A stretch of 56,012 bases of DNA from a virus. Both the position numbers and the translations under genes were made by a program. The notes beneath the pieces were generated by a model. It had not been told where the DNA came from, searched no databases, and was given only the letters and a program-made list of their open reading frames with translations. Shown here one piece after another: positions 16,929-24,552 of the stretch (the first letter of the stretch is position 1; each line of letters starts with the position of its first letter). The DNA lies in the IMG/VR virus record IMGVR_UViG_3300027704_002830, positions 1-56,012 of that record. One strand, written 5' to 3'.

Positions 16929-16957
16929 ATTATAACAAATATTAGAGAGTTTGTCAA
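16929..16957 (-). promoter_or_regulatory. Consensus sigma70-type promoter for the metK/radical SAM operon
   Basis: The minus strand reads TTGACA (16952-16957), exactly 17 bases, then TATAAT (16929-16934), a perfect match to the bacterial housekeeping promoter. The -35 box overlaps the end of the carbamoyltransferase gene and an 8-bp inverted repeat (16946-16953 with 16961-16968). It should use host RNA polymerase and drive metK and everything to its left. Confidence 0.85.
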
Positions 16958-16968
16958 GAGCAAACTCT
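16946..16968 (-). repeat. Inverted repeat over the carbamoyltransferase stop and metK -35 box
   Basis: Arms AGAGTTTG and CAAACTCT with a 7-base loop span the TGA stop of the carbamoyltransferase gene. No good U-tract follows, so it is a weak terminator at best. It may act as a protective 3' hairpin or an operator. Confidence 0.55.
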
Positions 16969-18468
16969 AACTTTATATTCTGTTTCAAACCTATCAGCAT
17001 CTTCGCGGGTGTCAACCATTGGCTCGCCCCTGATATTGAGGCTTGTATTAAGTAGCATAGGACAACCGGTTAGTGTAAACCACTTTTCTAATAGTTGTCT
17101 CACACCACTTTCGCTGTTTTCTGGAACAGTTTGTACCCTACTAGTACCGTCTACGTGTACAATAGCAGGAAATTCTTCTGGCTTTTTACAGTTAGCAACG
17201 ACTTGCATGTATGGTGATGTTGGTAAGTTTTTTGGCATTTCAAAATATTGATCTACAAATTCTTCCATAATTATTGGAGCAAATGGTCTAAATTTTTGCC
17301 TACGTTTAATATCATTTACTTGATCTTTAATGTCTTCACCCCGAGGGTCTGCTAATAAACTTCTATTACCTAATGCTCTAGGTCCAAACTCTGCTCTGCC
17401 ACTTGCTACACCTACTATTTTATTTGTGCTCAATTCGTTTAGTAAGTCGTCGACTGGATAGTCACCTTCAATGTTTGTACCTAAGTAAGGATGAGACCAG
17501 CGTACATGTTTGCCGTATACTTTTGCCGCGGCACCTAAACTACTACCACAGTCTCCTGGGTTGGGCATTATCCAAACATTATCCCACCACTTGCCTAAGT
17601 TTCTATTATATAAACAGTTAAGGGCAACACCACCCTGATATACCAGGTTATTACTTTTGCCTAACTTTTTAGCACGAGCCATTACTTCGTCAATTAATTT
17701 TTCAACAACTGCTTGGGTACTTGCGGCAATATCCATTTCGTCTATATCTTTTAAGAATTCTTCGTCAACACCGGTGTGTAAGTTCTGTGTAAATTTTACA
17801 TCACCTATATCTTTAATAAGACTATTTTTAATAGTGTGTTCAACATCTGTGGCATTTTTGCCATGGCCTGCCATTCCCATCAAAATATATTCTTCGTCTT
17901 GTGGGCGTAGCCCGAGTCGTCCTGTCATTGCTGAATAATATAATCCTATAGAGTGAGGGTACTTTTGACTCCATAATTTTTTATAATCTACTTCACCATA
18001 CCTTCCCATCATAGGAAATTTATTATATGTTGCTGACCAAATAGAAATAGTATCCCATTCTCCGATAGCATCTATTACTACAACTGTAGCATCCTGGAAG
18101 GGAGATGTTTGAAACCCAGAAGCAACATGTGACATATGATGATTGAGTGTGTGAACCTTTTTAGGTAACATATCATAATATGATCCAAAGTGCTTTTTTA
18201 AAGTTTGTTTAATTGTCCATGTTGACCCTTTTTTATATCCCTGTCCGGCATATATTTCTCTTGTCTTTTTCTTCCATGGTGTTTCGTAATATGCTACACA
18301 ATCAAATGGACCATGCTTAAATGCTTCTTCGATTATTTCTGGACATAAATTTTTATCGTGTTTCTTTTTACTAAAGCGTTCACTGTGTCCAGCAAATAAA
18401 ATTTTATCGTTGTGTAATACAGTTAGGCCAGCATCGTGAAATCCTGCACTCACACCTAGTATCTTCAT
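16954..18468 (-). CDS. Carbamoyltransferase, NodU/TobZ family
   Basis: This 504-residue protein has the two-domain NodU/TobZ layout. The N-terminal ASKHA-type domain begins MKILGVSAGFHDAG and holds the metal and carbamoyl-adenylate residues His110, His111 and His114 in NHHMSHVASGF. The C-terminal YrdC-like domain has the strongly conserved GRAEFGPRALGNRS. Members transfer a carbamoyl group from carbamoyl phosphate, by way of an adenylate, to a sugar or similar hydroxyl group (Nod factor, tobramycin). In this operon of sugar-modifying enzymes it probably carbamoylates a glycan or sugar nucleotide. Its stop codon overlaps the metK promoter region. It overlaps the upstream radical SAM gene by 4 bases. 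Confidence 0.92.
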   Translation of the reverse strand: MKILGVSAGFHDAGLTVLHNDKILFAGHSERFSKKKHDKNLCPEIIEEAFKHGPFDCVAYYETPWKKKTREIYAGQGYKKGSTWTIKQTLKKHFGSYYDMLPKKVHTLNHHMSHVASGFQTSPFQDATVVVIDAIGEWDTISIWSATYNKFPMMGRYGEVDYKKLWSQKYPHSIGLYYSAMTGRLGLRPQDEEYILMGMAGHGKNATDVEHTIKNSLIKDIGDVKFTQNLHTGVDEEFLKDIDEMDIAASTQAVVEKLIDEVMARAKKLGKSNNLVYQGGVALNCLYNRNLGKWWDNVWIMPNPGDCGSSLGAAAKVYGKHVRWSHPYLGTNIEGDYPVDDLLNELSTNKIVGVASGRAEFGPRALGNRSLLADPRGEDIKDQVNDIKRRQKFRPFAPIIMEEFVDQYFEMPKNLPTSPYMQVVANCKKPEEFPAIVHVDGTSRVQTVPENSESGVRQLLEKWFTLTGCPMLLNTSLNIRGEPMVDTREDADRFETEYKVRVCS

Positions 18469-19655
18469 AGGTATTCTCCAAATCTCTTGTCTAAATCTAG
18501 TAGGTTAGTAGACCGTTGTTTATCCATAGCTTTAGTAAGTAATGTTAATGATTGGCCTTTTGCGGCAATTGGTGCCTGACGTGTGAGTATACAATTAGTA
18601 CATTGTTGAATAAATTTTATTGTGTGGTTGTTGCGAGCTGTTTGTTCAATTGTATTTAGTTCTTCGACTAACTGAGTTCGATGTTCGTCAGTTAAGTTCC
18701 CGATATCAAATCCCGTAGGCCATTCTAACGGTATAGCAAAGCTAGGTTGATTCCAATTTTCATATGTATCATACATTGTATCTAACCATTTAGCATACTC
18801 TCCTATGCCAAACACATTATACATCTGAAGTACGAAATTTGCCCCCATGCCAGCGGCGTGTGGTGCTAGTCTACCTATGTTCTTAGTTAACTTATTCCAA
18901 TTACCGTATGTTCGTATATACTCGTAATTAGATCCATAACCGTCAATACTAAATCGTAAGTTTGTATTAAAGTGAGCAATCCTTTCTAGGAAACTTTTTC
19001 TAGCGTTAGTGCCATTTGTTGTTATACTAATATGTACTTCTGGTCCTTTATCCAACTCGATCATTCTATCCATTAACGCTAAACAGTTTTCATCTAGAGT
19101 TGGCTCACCTCCTAACATGCGAATATTAGTAATGCCTATTAAGTATTCTTTTGGCGGCACAGCAAACGTGGGAGGTTCTAATCCATCTGCTATATCTCGT
19201 TCACCGTATAGTTCAACTAGTGTTTGACTCTCTCCAGCGTGTTCTGCAATTAAACTCGAGTCAACCGGTGTACACATTCTACACATGAGGTTACATTTAT
19301 TATTTGGTCTTACATCTAGTTGTAGTACAGGAGGTTTGTCACCAAATTGTTCTAGTACTTGTTCTTCGCTTTCTAATTTAAAAGTTTGTACAGCAACTTG
19401 CCTATGGCTTTGTTTTTGATTGCTCTCATCTCTTTCGCATTTGCGGCAAGCAGTAGGCCATTCATCATCTCTAAAGTTTTGCTTTAGGTTTTCCCAATAA
19501 GGTTCTGTAAATCTTCCATCCATGGCTTCTTGTAAACTATTAGCTGTTATAGATTCTACAGCATCACAGCATACTTTTATTCTATGACCCTTAGGATGAT
19601 TCCTACCTCTATAGTATAAGTTCATATAAGGATATGGACAAAATAATTTACTCAT
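18465..19655 (-). CDS. N-twitch radical SAM protein (396 aa)
   Basis: Cys6, Cys29-Cys30 and Cys70-x2-Cys73 form the twitch-like set, and the core CNLMCRMC has Cys121, Cys125 and Cys128. LGGEPTLDENC and SIDGYGSNYEYIR follow. The frame opens upstream at a TTG (19688), but ATG 19655 is preceded by a good AAGGAG site and gives the family N-terminus. It lies in the operon upstream of the metK promoter, directly before the carbamoyltransferase and after another radical SAM gene. These three genes may act in sequence on one sugar-like substrate. Confidence 0.92.
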   Translation of the reverse strand: MSKLFCPYPYMNLYYRGRNHPKGHRIKVCCDAVESITANSLQEAMDGRFTEPYWENLKQNFRDDEWPTACRKCERDESNQKQSHRQVAVQTFKLESEEQVLEQFGDKPPVLQLDVRPNNKCNLMCRMCTPVDSSLIAEHAGESQTLVELYGERDIADGLEPPTFAVPPKEYLIGITNIRMLGGEPTLDENCLALMDRMIELDKGPEVHISITTNGTNARKSFLERIAHFNTNLRFSIDGYGSNYEYIRTYGNWNKLTKNIGRLAPHAAGMGANFVLQMYNVFGIGEYAKWLDTMYDTYENWNQPSFAIPLEWPTGFDIGNLTDEHRTQLVEELNTIEQTARNNHTIKFIQQCTNCILTRQAPIAAKGQSLTLLTKAMDKQRSTNLLDLDKRFGEYL

Positions 19656-20970
19656 AGTACTCCTTGAACTCTGGGAAGGTTTTAACAAAGTCTGTTCCTC
19701 TCCGTTTGTCTAGTTCGTGTACATATGATTTTAAATCTTCTCGTTGTTTAGTAAAATCGTTCTGTTGCTGATGCTTCCAGTACTTGTATATACGTTCCAT
19801 CTTAGCAGTCTCATCTTCGTCGAACCATTTAGATTTAGCCATGTACTTCCAGCTTTTCTCTATAAGGTCACCCTCTTTCATAATTTTACAGTCTAAAAAT
19901 TCAGGATGTCTAACATAAGGAATATCTACGTAGACTGATTCTTTACCGTACCGCTCTCTTATAAGTTCAATGTCTTTCATGAACATTGTAAAACTGCTAA
20001 TACTTAATGCATTATAGGCACACATGAAAGTGATCGGAACTTCTGGTAAAGTTTCGATACATTGTGCTACACGTCTAATAAATTCATCGTAGTTCATACC
20101 AAATCTAATGTAATCGTTTTTATCGTCCCATGCTTCTGCTGATGTGTATATTTCTAACTTGCGAAGTTTATTACTATCTAATATTTCTCGGGATTGTTTT
20201 AAAAACTTATTAAATAGTTTATCAGGTACGCCAAAATTAGCATTAATACCTAACAGTAAATTAGTATTTGGTTCTTCTGCTTCTTGAATATAATCTAATA
20301 CTTTAAAAGTATTCTTGTTCATTAACGGCTCACCACCTGTTATTCTAAACGTGTGTAAGCTCTGATACAGTCTAGGCCACCATTTCCAAAATGCTTCTTG
20401 GTAAGGATTGTGTTCACGTTCTGGTATAGGCATTTGGCCTGCATGTTCTAGCCATTCTAAGTTGTTATACTTGTTGCTTGTTGGATACGGTCCATGCTGT
20501 TTAATTTCTTCCATCCATTTAGAACTAATATGTGGAGCACAATAGATACACTTAAAGTTACAAGCATTACCAAAACTTACTTCAACGTATGTAGGATCAA
20601 AGTCTTCGTCGCCTTCCATTGCTGCAATTTTATTAAAGTGCGGTTCACTCCAACTAAAGCTACTTTTATAATGCCTATCGCTTAACATCTCAGGAGCCGC
20701 ATCTTCTACTCTCCAACAGTAATCGCATTCTTTAGGACGCACACCGTTAAGCATTTCCTTGCGGCGTTCTTTTTTAAACTTTGTATTATGTAAAGCACTA
20801 GGGTTTACTTCTAGTTCCTCTAGAGGAATTTTATGTGTACTCGGATGATGACAACTCTGTGTATGACCGTTTTGTAAATGTAAAGTTACTTGGGTCCATT
20901 TGGCAAGGCACAGGCTTGGACTTTTCTCGTCTAACCTCTTTTGCATTTCGCGCCAGTTTTTATTCGCCAC
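19648..20970 (-). CDS. N-twitch radical SAM protein with variant twitch ligands
   Basis: The core CNFKCIYC has Cys137, Cys141 and Cys144, and ITGGEPLMNKN is present. In the twitch-like region Cys21 and Cys82-x2-Cys85 are kept, but the usual Cys-Cys pair is Cys40-His41-His42, so one auxiliary cluster ligand may be histidine or absent. The start is GTG 20970, supported by AAGGA about 9 bases upstream. The protein has 440 residues, and its tail (RGTDFVKTFPEFKEYYE) matches the RGTDFxxTFPE tail of other long members. It overlaps the HAD phosphomannomutase-like gene by 11 bases. Confidence 0.9.
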   Translation of the reverse strand: MANKNWREMQKRLDEKSPSLCLAKWTQVTLHLQNGHTQSCHHPSTHKIPLEELEVNPSALHNTKFKKERRKEMLNGVRPKECDYCWRVEDAAPEMLSDRHYKSSFSWSEPHFNKIAAMEGDEDFDPTYVEVSFGNACNFKCIYCAPHISSKWMEEIKQHGPYPTSNKYNNLEWLEHAGQMPIPEREHNPYQEAFWKWWPRLYQSLHTFRITGGEPLMNKNTFKVLDYIQEAEEPNTNLLLGINANFGVPDKLFNKFLKQSREILDSNKLRKLEIYTSAEAWDDKNDYIRFGMNYDEFIRRVAQCIETLPEVPITFMCAYNALSISSFTMFMKDIELIRERYGKESVYVDIPYVRHPEFLDCKIMKEGDLIEKSWKYMAKSKWFDEDETAKMERIYKYWKHQQQNDFTKQREDLKSYVHELDKRRGTDFVKTFPEFKEYYE

Positions 20971-21664
20971 TATATAGATCCTTTAATAATTGGAATGTTT
21001 CGTCGGGACCAGTTACATGATAAAACTTATCGTATAACCTTAACATTTCTACTAACGGATAGTCATTGCCTGTAGTCTCACATCGATCACCAAAAAATAC
21101 TAAAGGCGTTCCTATAGTATTATAAACTTGTGATTTATTTCTACCCTTCATGAATATATCTAAACTAGTGTTTCCGCCAATTGATGCCTCAAAGCCTGGA
21201 AACTTTTTATTAAACCTTTGTGATATGTCTAATCGTTCACCGTGTTCGTTATCCCACTCAAAGTAAACATCTCTGGCTTCTTCGGGCATATCTCGTCCAG
21301 CTATACAAAAGTTAATTACGCCTACACGTTTTTCAATATGATTACCATATCTATGTGGGTAAGCACTTTTTTCTAATTCGTTTTCTAACCATCCTATCAT
21401 ATCTTCTGGTGGTGTAAAGTTTGTTTGTGCTATAGGAATACCATATCGCCATACATCATTGCCAGCACACTGGAAAGCCATGCTACAATTATCTACAATC
21501 TCTGGTCCTATTTGTTCTATTGTTTTTGGTCTGTCACTGCCTGTTACGAGGTAAACAGTTTTATCTTTCATCCAATCAATAAACCAAGACTTAAAGTCGG
21601 GGTCCATTAGTTGTCTAGCATGAGTTAATGTTCCGTCTACGTCGAAAACAAAATTCTTTTCCAT
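20960..21664 (-). CDS. HAD-family protein resembling eukaryotic-type phosphomannomutase
   Basis: This 234-residue protein has the HAD motif FDVDGTLT with Asp8 (nucleophile) and Asp10, then TGSDRPKTIEQIG. An ...RVGVINFCIAGR segment (113-124) corresponds to the RNGMLN..PIGR substrate region of eukaryotic-type phosphomannomutase. SLDIFMKG (167-174) corresponds to SxDVFPxG, and FFGDRCETTGNDYPLVE (190-206) to the FGDKT..GGNDYEI motif. The full order matches the PMM family (about 245 residues), which interconverts mannose 6- and 1-phosphate, the step before GDP-mannose. It could instead be a sugar phosphatase of the same subfamily. It sits between radical SAM and APT genes. Confidence 0.75.
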   Translation of the reverse strand: MEKNFVFDVDGTLTHARQLMDPDFKSWFIDWMKDKTVYLVTGSDRPKTIEQIGPEIVDNCSMAFQCAGNDVWRYGIPIAQTNFTPPEDMIGWLENELEKSAYPHRYGNHIEKRVGVINFCIAGRDMPEEARDVYFEWDNEHGERLDISQRFNKKFPGFEASIGGNTSLDIFMKGRNKSQVYNTIGTPLVFFGDRCETTGNDYPLVEMLRLYDKFYHVTGPDETFQLLKDLYSGE

Positions 21665-21665
21665 A

Positions 21666-22220
21666 TTATGATCCTAAATATTCTACTGCCTTGATGACAG
21701 GGACACCTGCTTGTAGTACCCTGGCCTCTCCGCCTACCTCAGGCAAGTTAACCACACAACCAAATGCTAATACATTAGCTCGCCATTCACGTTGTATGAT
21801 ATTAATAACAGCTAACGCAGTACCGCCTGTTGCTAGTAAGTCGTCTATTATAATAACATTCTCTCCGTCGTGGATAGAATCAGATTGTATTTCCAATGTT
21901 GCTGAACCGTATTCTAATTTAAATTCTTGTCCGTGTACAGCACCTGGAAGTTTGCCCTTTTTTCTAGCTAGTACTAATGGCACATTAAATCTATGTGCTA
22001 ACACACCGCCGAATATAAATCCCCTAGCATCAACGGCCACAATACGATCAACCTTATGTTTGTATTTTAGCATACGATCATACATAAAGTTTTGTGCTAA
22101 TCTCAAACCAGGCCCATTACATAAACTAGAAGTATCTTTAAAGTCTACTCCCTTGACTGGCCAATCAGGATATGTTTTAATATAATCCTTAATTAGTTTT
22201 CTGTTTTTGCCATCAGCCAT
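21666..22220 (-). CDS. apt: Adenine phosphoribosyltransferase
   Basis: The enzyme joins adenine and PRPP to give AMP and pyrophosphate. At 184 residues it has normal length and all main motifs: ARGFIFG near 65-71, the RKKGKLPG hood-like loop near 86-93, EYGSATLEIQ near 103-112 and the PRPP loop VIIIDDLLATGGTA (122-135). Its start overlaps the stop of the RuBisCO-like gene (AATGGCTGA), with an AGGAAAG ribosome binding site. APT is the standard route to recover adenine released when 5'-deoxyadenosine or methylthioadenosine is hydrolysed. Both are by-products of SAM metabolism, which gives it a plausible reason to be here. Confidence 0.95.
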   Translation of the reverse strand: MADGKNRKLIKDYIKTYPDWPVKGVDFKDTSSLCNGPGLRLAQNFMYDRMLKYKHKVDRIVAVDARGFIFGGVLAHRFNVPLVLARKKGKLPGAVHGQEFKLEYGSATLEIQSDSIHDGENVIIIDDLLATGGTALAVINIIQREWRANVLAFGCVVNLPEVGGEARVLQAGVPVIKAVEYLGS

Positions 22221-23340
22221 TGTCGATAGCTTTCCTTAGTTCCTCTACACCTGCCCTAATACCTTTAGGGTGTGTGTGGATTGCGCCGCCTACATTTGCC
22301 ATCCAGTCGTTGCCGAATTTTTCTCTAATAACAGGAATTAAATCCTTTGTCATGCCGCAACTAAATGCCGGAGTAAGATTTTGTTCTAAACAAACATTTT
22401 GAATATTTTTAAGTTCTTCATACCCCATGTCCATATAGCCGCCGTACATACCAGCGTGAATTGTATCACATCCTATGAGGCCTGCTAACTTACACATAAC
22501 TGCCCATTCAATTCTGTAGGCATTGTACTTGCTTGTAAGAACTTTATCGCCACTCTTTTGAAAGTGTATGAATGTTCCATTGTCTTCGTCTCTAATAGCC
22601 TTGTAAGCACCCATGCCACTCCAGAAGTTAATATGTACTCCCATACCTCCCCATCCACTAACAGTTCTTGCTTTGTCCATTAATGTGTGCGGATCTGAAT
22701 TAATACAATAACAATAAACAGTTTTAGATCCATCAATGATAGGCTGTACTATGCCGATCCTTTCTTCAAGGGTTAAACAAGCAGGGTTGCTCATAATCTC
22801 ATCTTCTTTAATAAAATCAGTGCCGCCATCTACCATTTGTTGTACAATATCTTTTAATGTAGCAGGAGAAAGTCCTGTTTTTGGTTTAACAATAGTACCT
22901 AATAACGGTTTATCATATTGTTGAACGTGATCTCTAAAGCCAGTGAGACCGTATGCTGGCGCTGATAAATCTGCTTTGACTCTATCAATATTAATATCAG
23001 TCCAATGACATTGCTGTATAATGTCAATGTCCATTTGCCCTCCCATCACAGTACACATTAGTTGAGCTATGCCATCTGCATACCAATCAATGTTTCTATA
23101 AGGCCAGGCAATTTCGACTACACCTGCTTGAACAACTGCTAAGTCATCTGGGTCAGCTATAATCTTAGCACTATGATTTTCCATCATTTCCGTTGTTTCA
23201 TATTTACTTCGCACAGACGGGTTACCGATACTTTGTCCTATTGCTAATCCTTCGGCCGCTTCTTTTAGTGTTGTTTTACTTTGTAAAAAGAAGTGACAGC
23301 TAAAGTGATCTTCGGGTTTATTTGCTCTATATATTTCCAT
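22213..23340 (-). CDS. RuBisCO-like protein (form IV-type, large-subunit family)
   Basis: This 375-residue protein of the RuBisCO large-subunit superfamily has the phosphate/metal barrel motifs. GTIVKPKTGLSP has Lys152 and Lys154 (RuBisCO Lys175, Lys177). FIKEDE has Lys178, Asp180 and Glu181 (the carbamylated Lys201, Asp203, Glu204). It also has TIHAG (His295 for His327), FSCGM (Ser327 for Ser379) and VGGAIHTHPKG. The loop-6 lysine (Lys334) is replaced, with GGYMDM there, and the His294-Arg295 pair reads Gln-Lys. It is therefore probably not a CO2-fixing RuBisCO but an enolase/isomerase-type RLP acting on a ribulose-phosphate analogue, as in methylthioadenosine salvage. It is coupled to apt. 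The specific substrate is unknown. Confidence 0.88.
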   Translation of the reverse strand: MEIYRANKPEDHFSCHFFLQSKTTLKEAAEGLAIGQSIGNPSVRSKYETTEMMENHSAKIIADPDDLAVVQAGVVEIAWPYRNIDWYADGIAQLMCTVMGGQMDIDIIQQCHWTDINIDRVKADLSAPAYGLTGFRDHVQQYDKPLLGTIVKPKTGLSPATLKDIVQQMVDGGTDFIKEDEIMSNPACLTLEERIGIVQPIIDGSKTVYCYCINSDPHTLMDKARTVSGWGGMGVHINFWSGMGAYKAIRDEDNGTFIHFQKSGDKVLTSKYNAYRIEWAVMCKLAGLIGCDTIHAGMYGGYMDMGYEELKNIQNVCLEQNLTPAFSCGMTKDLIPVIREKFGNDWMANVGGAIHTHPKGIRAGVEELRKAIDNG

Positions 23341-23358
23341 AATGTTATTATACCTTCT

Positions 23359-23688
23359 TTAGTTCTGAATGTCAAATGAATATTTGTCATCTGTGTTACA
23401 AATATCCTTTACTACTATTACTTTAATGTCTGTTAAAAATTCTACAATGCTTACTTCATAAGGTTCAATAACAAAAATATCATTTGCTTTCAAGTGTTTG
23501 CCGTTACAAATCATTTCGCCTTCTATAATAAATGTTACTTCTCGTTGTTCCTTATGAAAATGATCTTGGTGGAACTCACCTTTAGTGTGTGTATGATATG
23601 CTACTTCAAAGTTGGCGGGCATTGCCGTTGTTGGAAAGTCCCCAACAAACCAACCTTTGAACATATCTTTAAAGTCAAATGTTTTCAT
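23359..23688 (-). CDS. Cupin-domain protein
   Basis: A small single-domain cupin of 109 residues. The first cupin motif is seen as HTHTKGEFHQDHFHKEQRE with several histidines and a Glu that can bind a metal, then FIIEGEM, and the second motif region is EFLTDIKVIVVKD. ATG 23688 is chosen because AGGAAA precedes it and the upstream extension overlaps the nucleotidyltransferase gene. Small cupins next to sugar nucleotidyltransferases are often sugar epimerases or isomerases. The position in this operon suggests processing of a phosphosugar or nucleotide sugar, but that is inference. Confidence 0.75.
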   Translation of the reverse strand: MKTFDFKDMFKGWFVGDFPTTAMPANFEVAYHTHTKGEFHQDHFHKEQREVTFIIEGEMICNGKHLKANDIFVIEPYEVSIVEFLTDIKVIVVKDICNTDDKYSFDIQN

Positions 23689-23689
23689 G

Positions 23690-24421
23690 TTATTTCCTGT
23701 AATGCCTATGTGTATAATGTTGCCAATCGTGTTGTACACCTACAGGCCAAAATGTATTCGCATGTACTCGATCAACTCGGACATCATGTCCTTCTGTAAT
23801 TAGTTCGTTATAAACCGCCGCAACATAATATTCTCCATATTCTGGTGGCTTACTTAATAATGTGTTAACACTATCGTTAAATACTTCACCGTTATGGAAA
23901 TGATAAAATCCAGTGGTAGCATTGTTCGTAGGAAGTCCTGCTGTTGTTTTTTCCGTACATAGATGAACCTTATCAGTATCACCTTCGGTATGAGCAAAAC
24001 TATGTCGTTCGGTATCTGTGTGATTATAAATTGCTATGTAACTAGACTCGGGGTTATTAGTTATTTTCTTTTGTAGGCTAGTAGTATCCCATTCAAACAC
24101 TTGATCGCAATTAACACTAATAAAAGGGTTGCTACTAGTCATTACTTCGCTACATTTTTGTAATGTTTCAGCCGCTCCTTGTGTTGTTTCCTCTATTGCT
24201 GTAATACTACCCATACTTTCTAACAATGGTTTCATAAAAGGATGATCTTTAAGATGTTGCATTTTTACAACAAAATGCCAATCAGCGTCAGGCCACTCTA
24301 AACTGTAATACACATTTTGTATCATAGTCGTGTTGCCAGTTCTAATTAAAGGCTTTGGGTAAAGATGTCCTTGTTCCTGGAAACGTGATCCAAGCCCTGC
24401 CATTGCTACTACTATATTCAT
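23690..24421 (-). CDS. Sugar-phosphate nucleotidyltransferase-like protein
   Basis: The N-terminus MNIVVAMAGLGSRF, followed by PKPLI at 22-26, is the nucleotide-binding signature of sugar nucleotidyltransferases. Asp in NCDQVFEWD fits the metal site. At 243 residues it is the size of a bare catalytic domain without the left-handed helix extension. Such enzymes activate sugar 1-phosphates as NDP-sugars. With the phosphomannomutase-like protein and the glycosyltransferases upstream, it could supply an activated sugar donor. The nucleotide and sugar cannot be told from sequence alone. Confidence 0.8.
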   Translation of the reverse strand: MNIVVAMAGLGSRFQEQGHLYPKPLIRTGNTTMIQNVYYSLEWPDADWHFVVKMQHLKDHPFMKPLLESMGSITAIEETTQGAAETLQKCSEVMTSSNPFISVNCDQVFEWDTTSLQKKITNNPESSYIAIYNHTDTERHSFAHTEGDTDKVHLCTEKTTAGLPTNNATTGFYHFHNGEVFNDSVNTLLSKPPEYGEYYVAAVYNELITEGHDVRVDRVHANTFWPVGVQHDWQHYTHRHYRK

Positions 24422-24552
24422 TTGTATATAAACGGATCCCGTTTTTTAATGTCTTTGAGTTTCTTTCTATATGCTCTTTCCATTTTAATTCTATCTACTA
24501 TATCAGTAAAGAATTTCTTAATACGTTTAAGTATTCGTTTAAGTATGTTCAT
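24418..24552 (-). CDS. Small basic protein (44 aa)
   Basis: A 44-residue frame from ATG 24552 to a TGA that overlaps the ATG of the nucleotidyltransferase gene (ATGA). A GGAGAG Shine-Dalgarno lies 7 bases before its start, inside the 3' end of the SGNH-like gene. It fills what would otherwise be the largest unexplained gap in the operon. The product is very rich in Lys and Arg, with an amphipathic helix-like N-terminus (ILKRILKRIKKFF) and a DPFIYK ending. It may bind membrane or nucleic acid. No function is claimed. Confidence 0.6.
   Translation of the reverse strand: MNILKRILKRIKKFFTDIVDRIKMERAYRKKLKDIKKRDPFIYK

Noticed and set aside
22213-23340. Genuine carboxylating RuBisCO large subunit
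   Set aside because: The loop-6 lysine and the His294-Arg295 pair are not kept, and there is no small subunit or phosphoribulokinase nearby.
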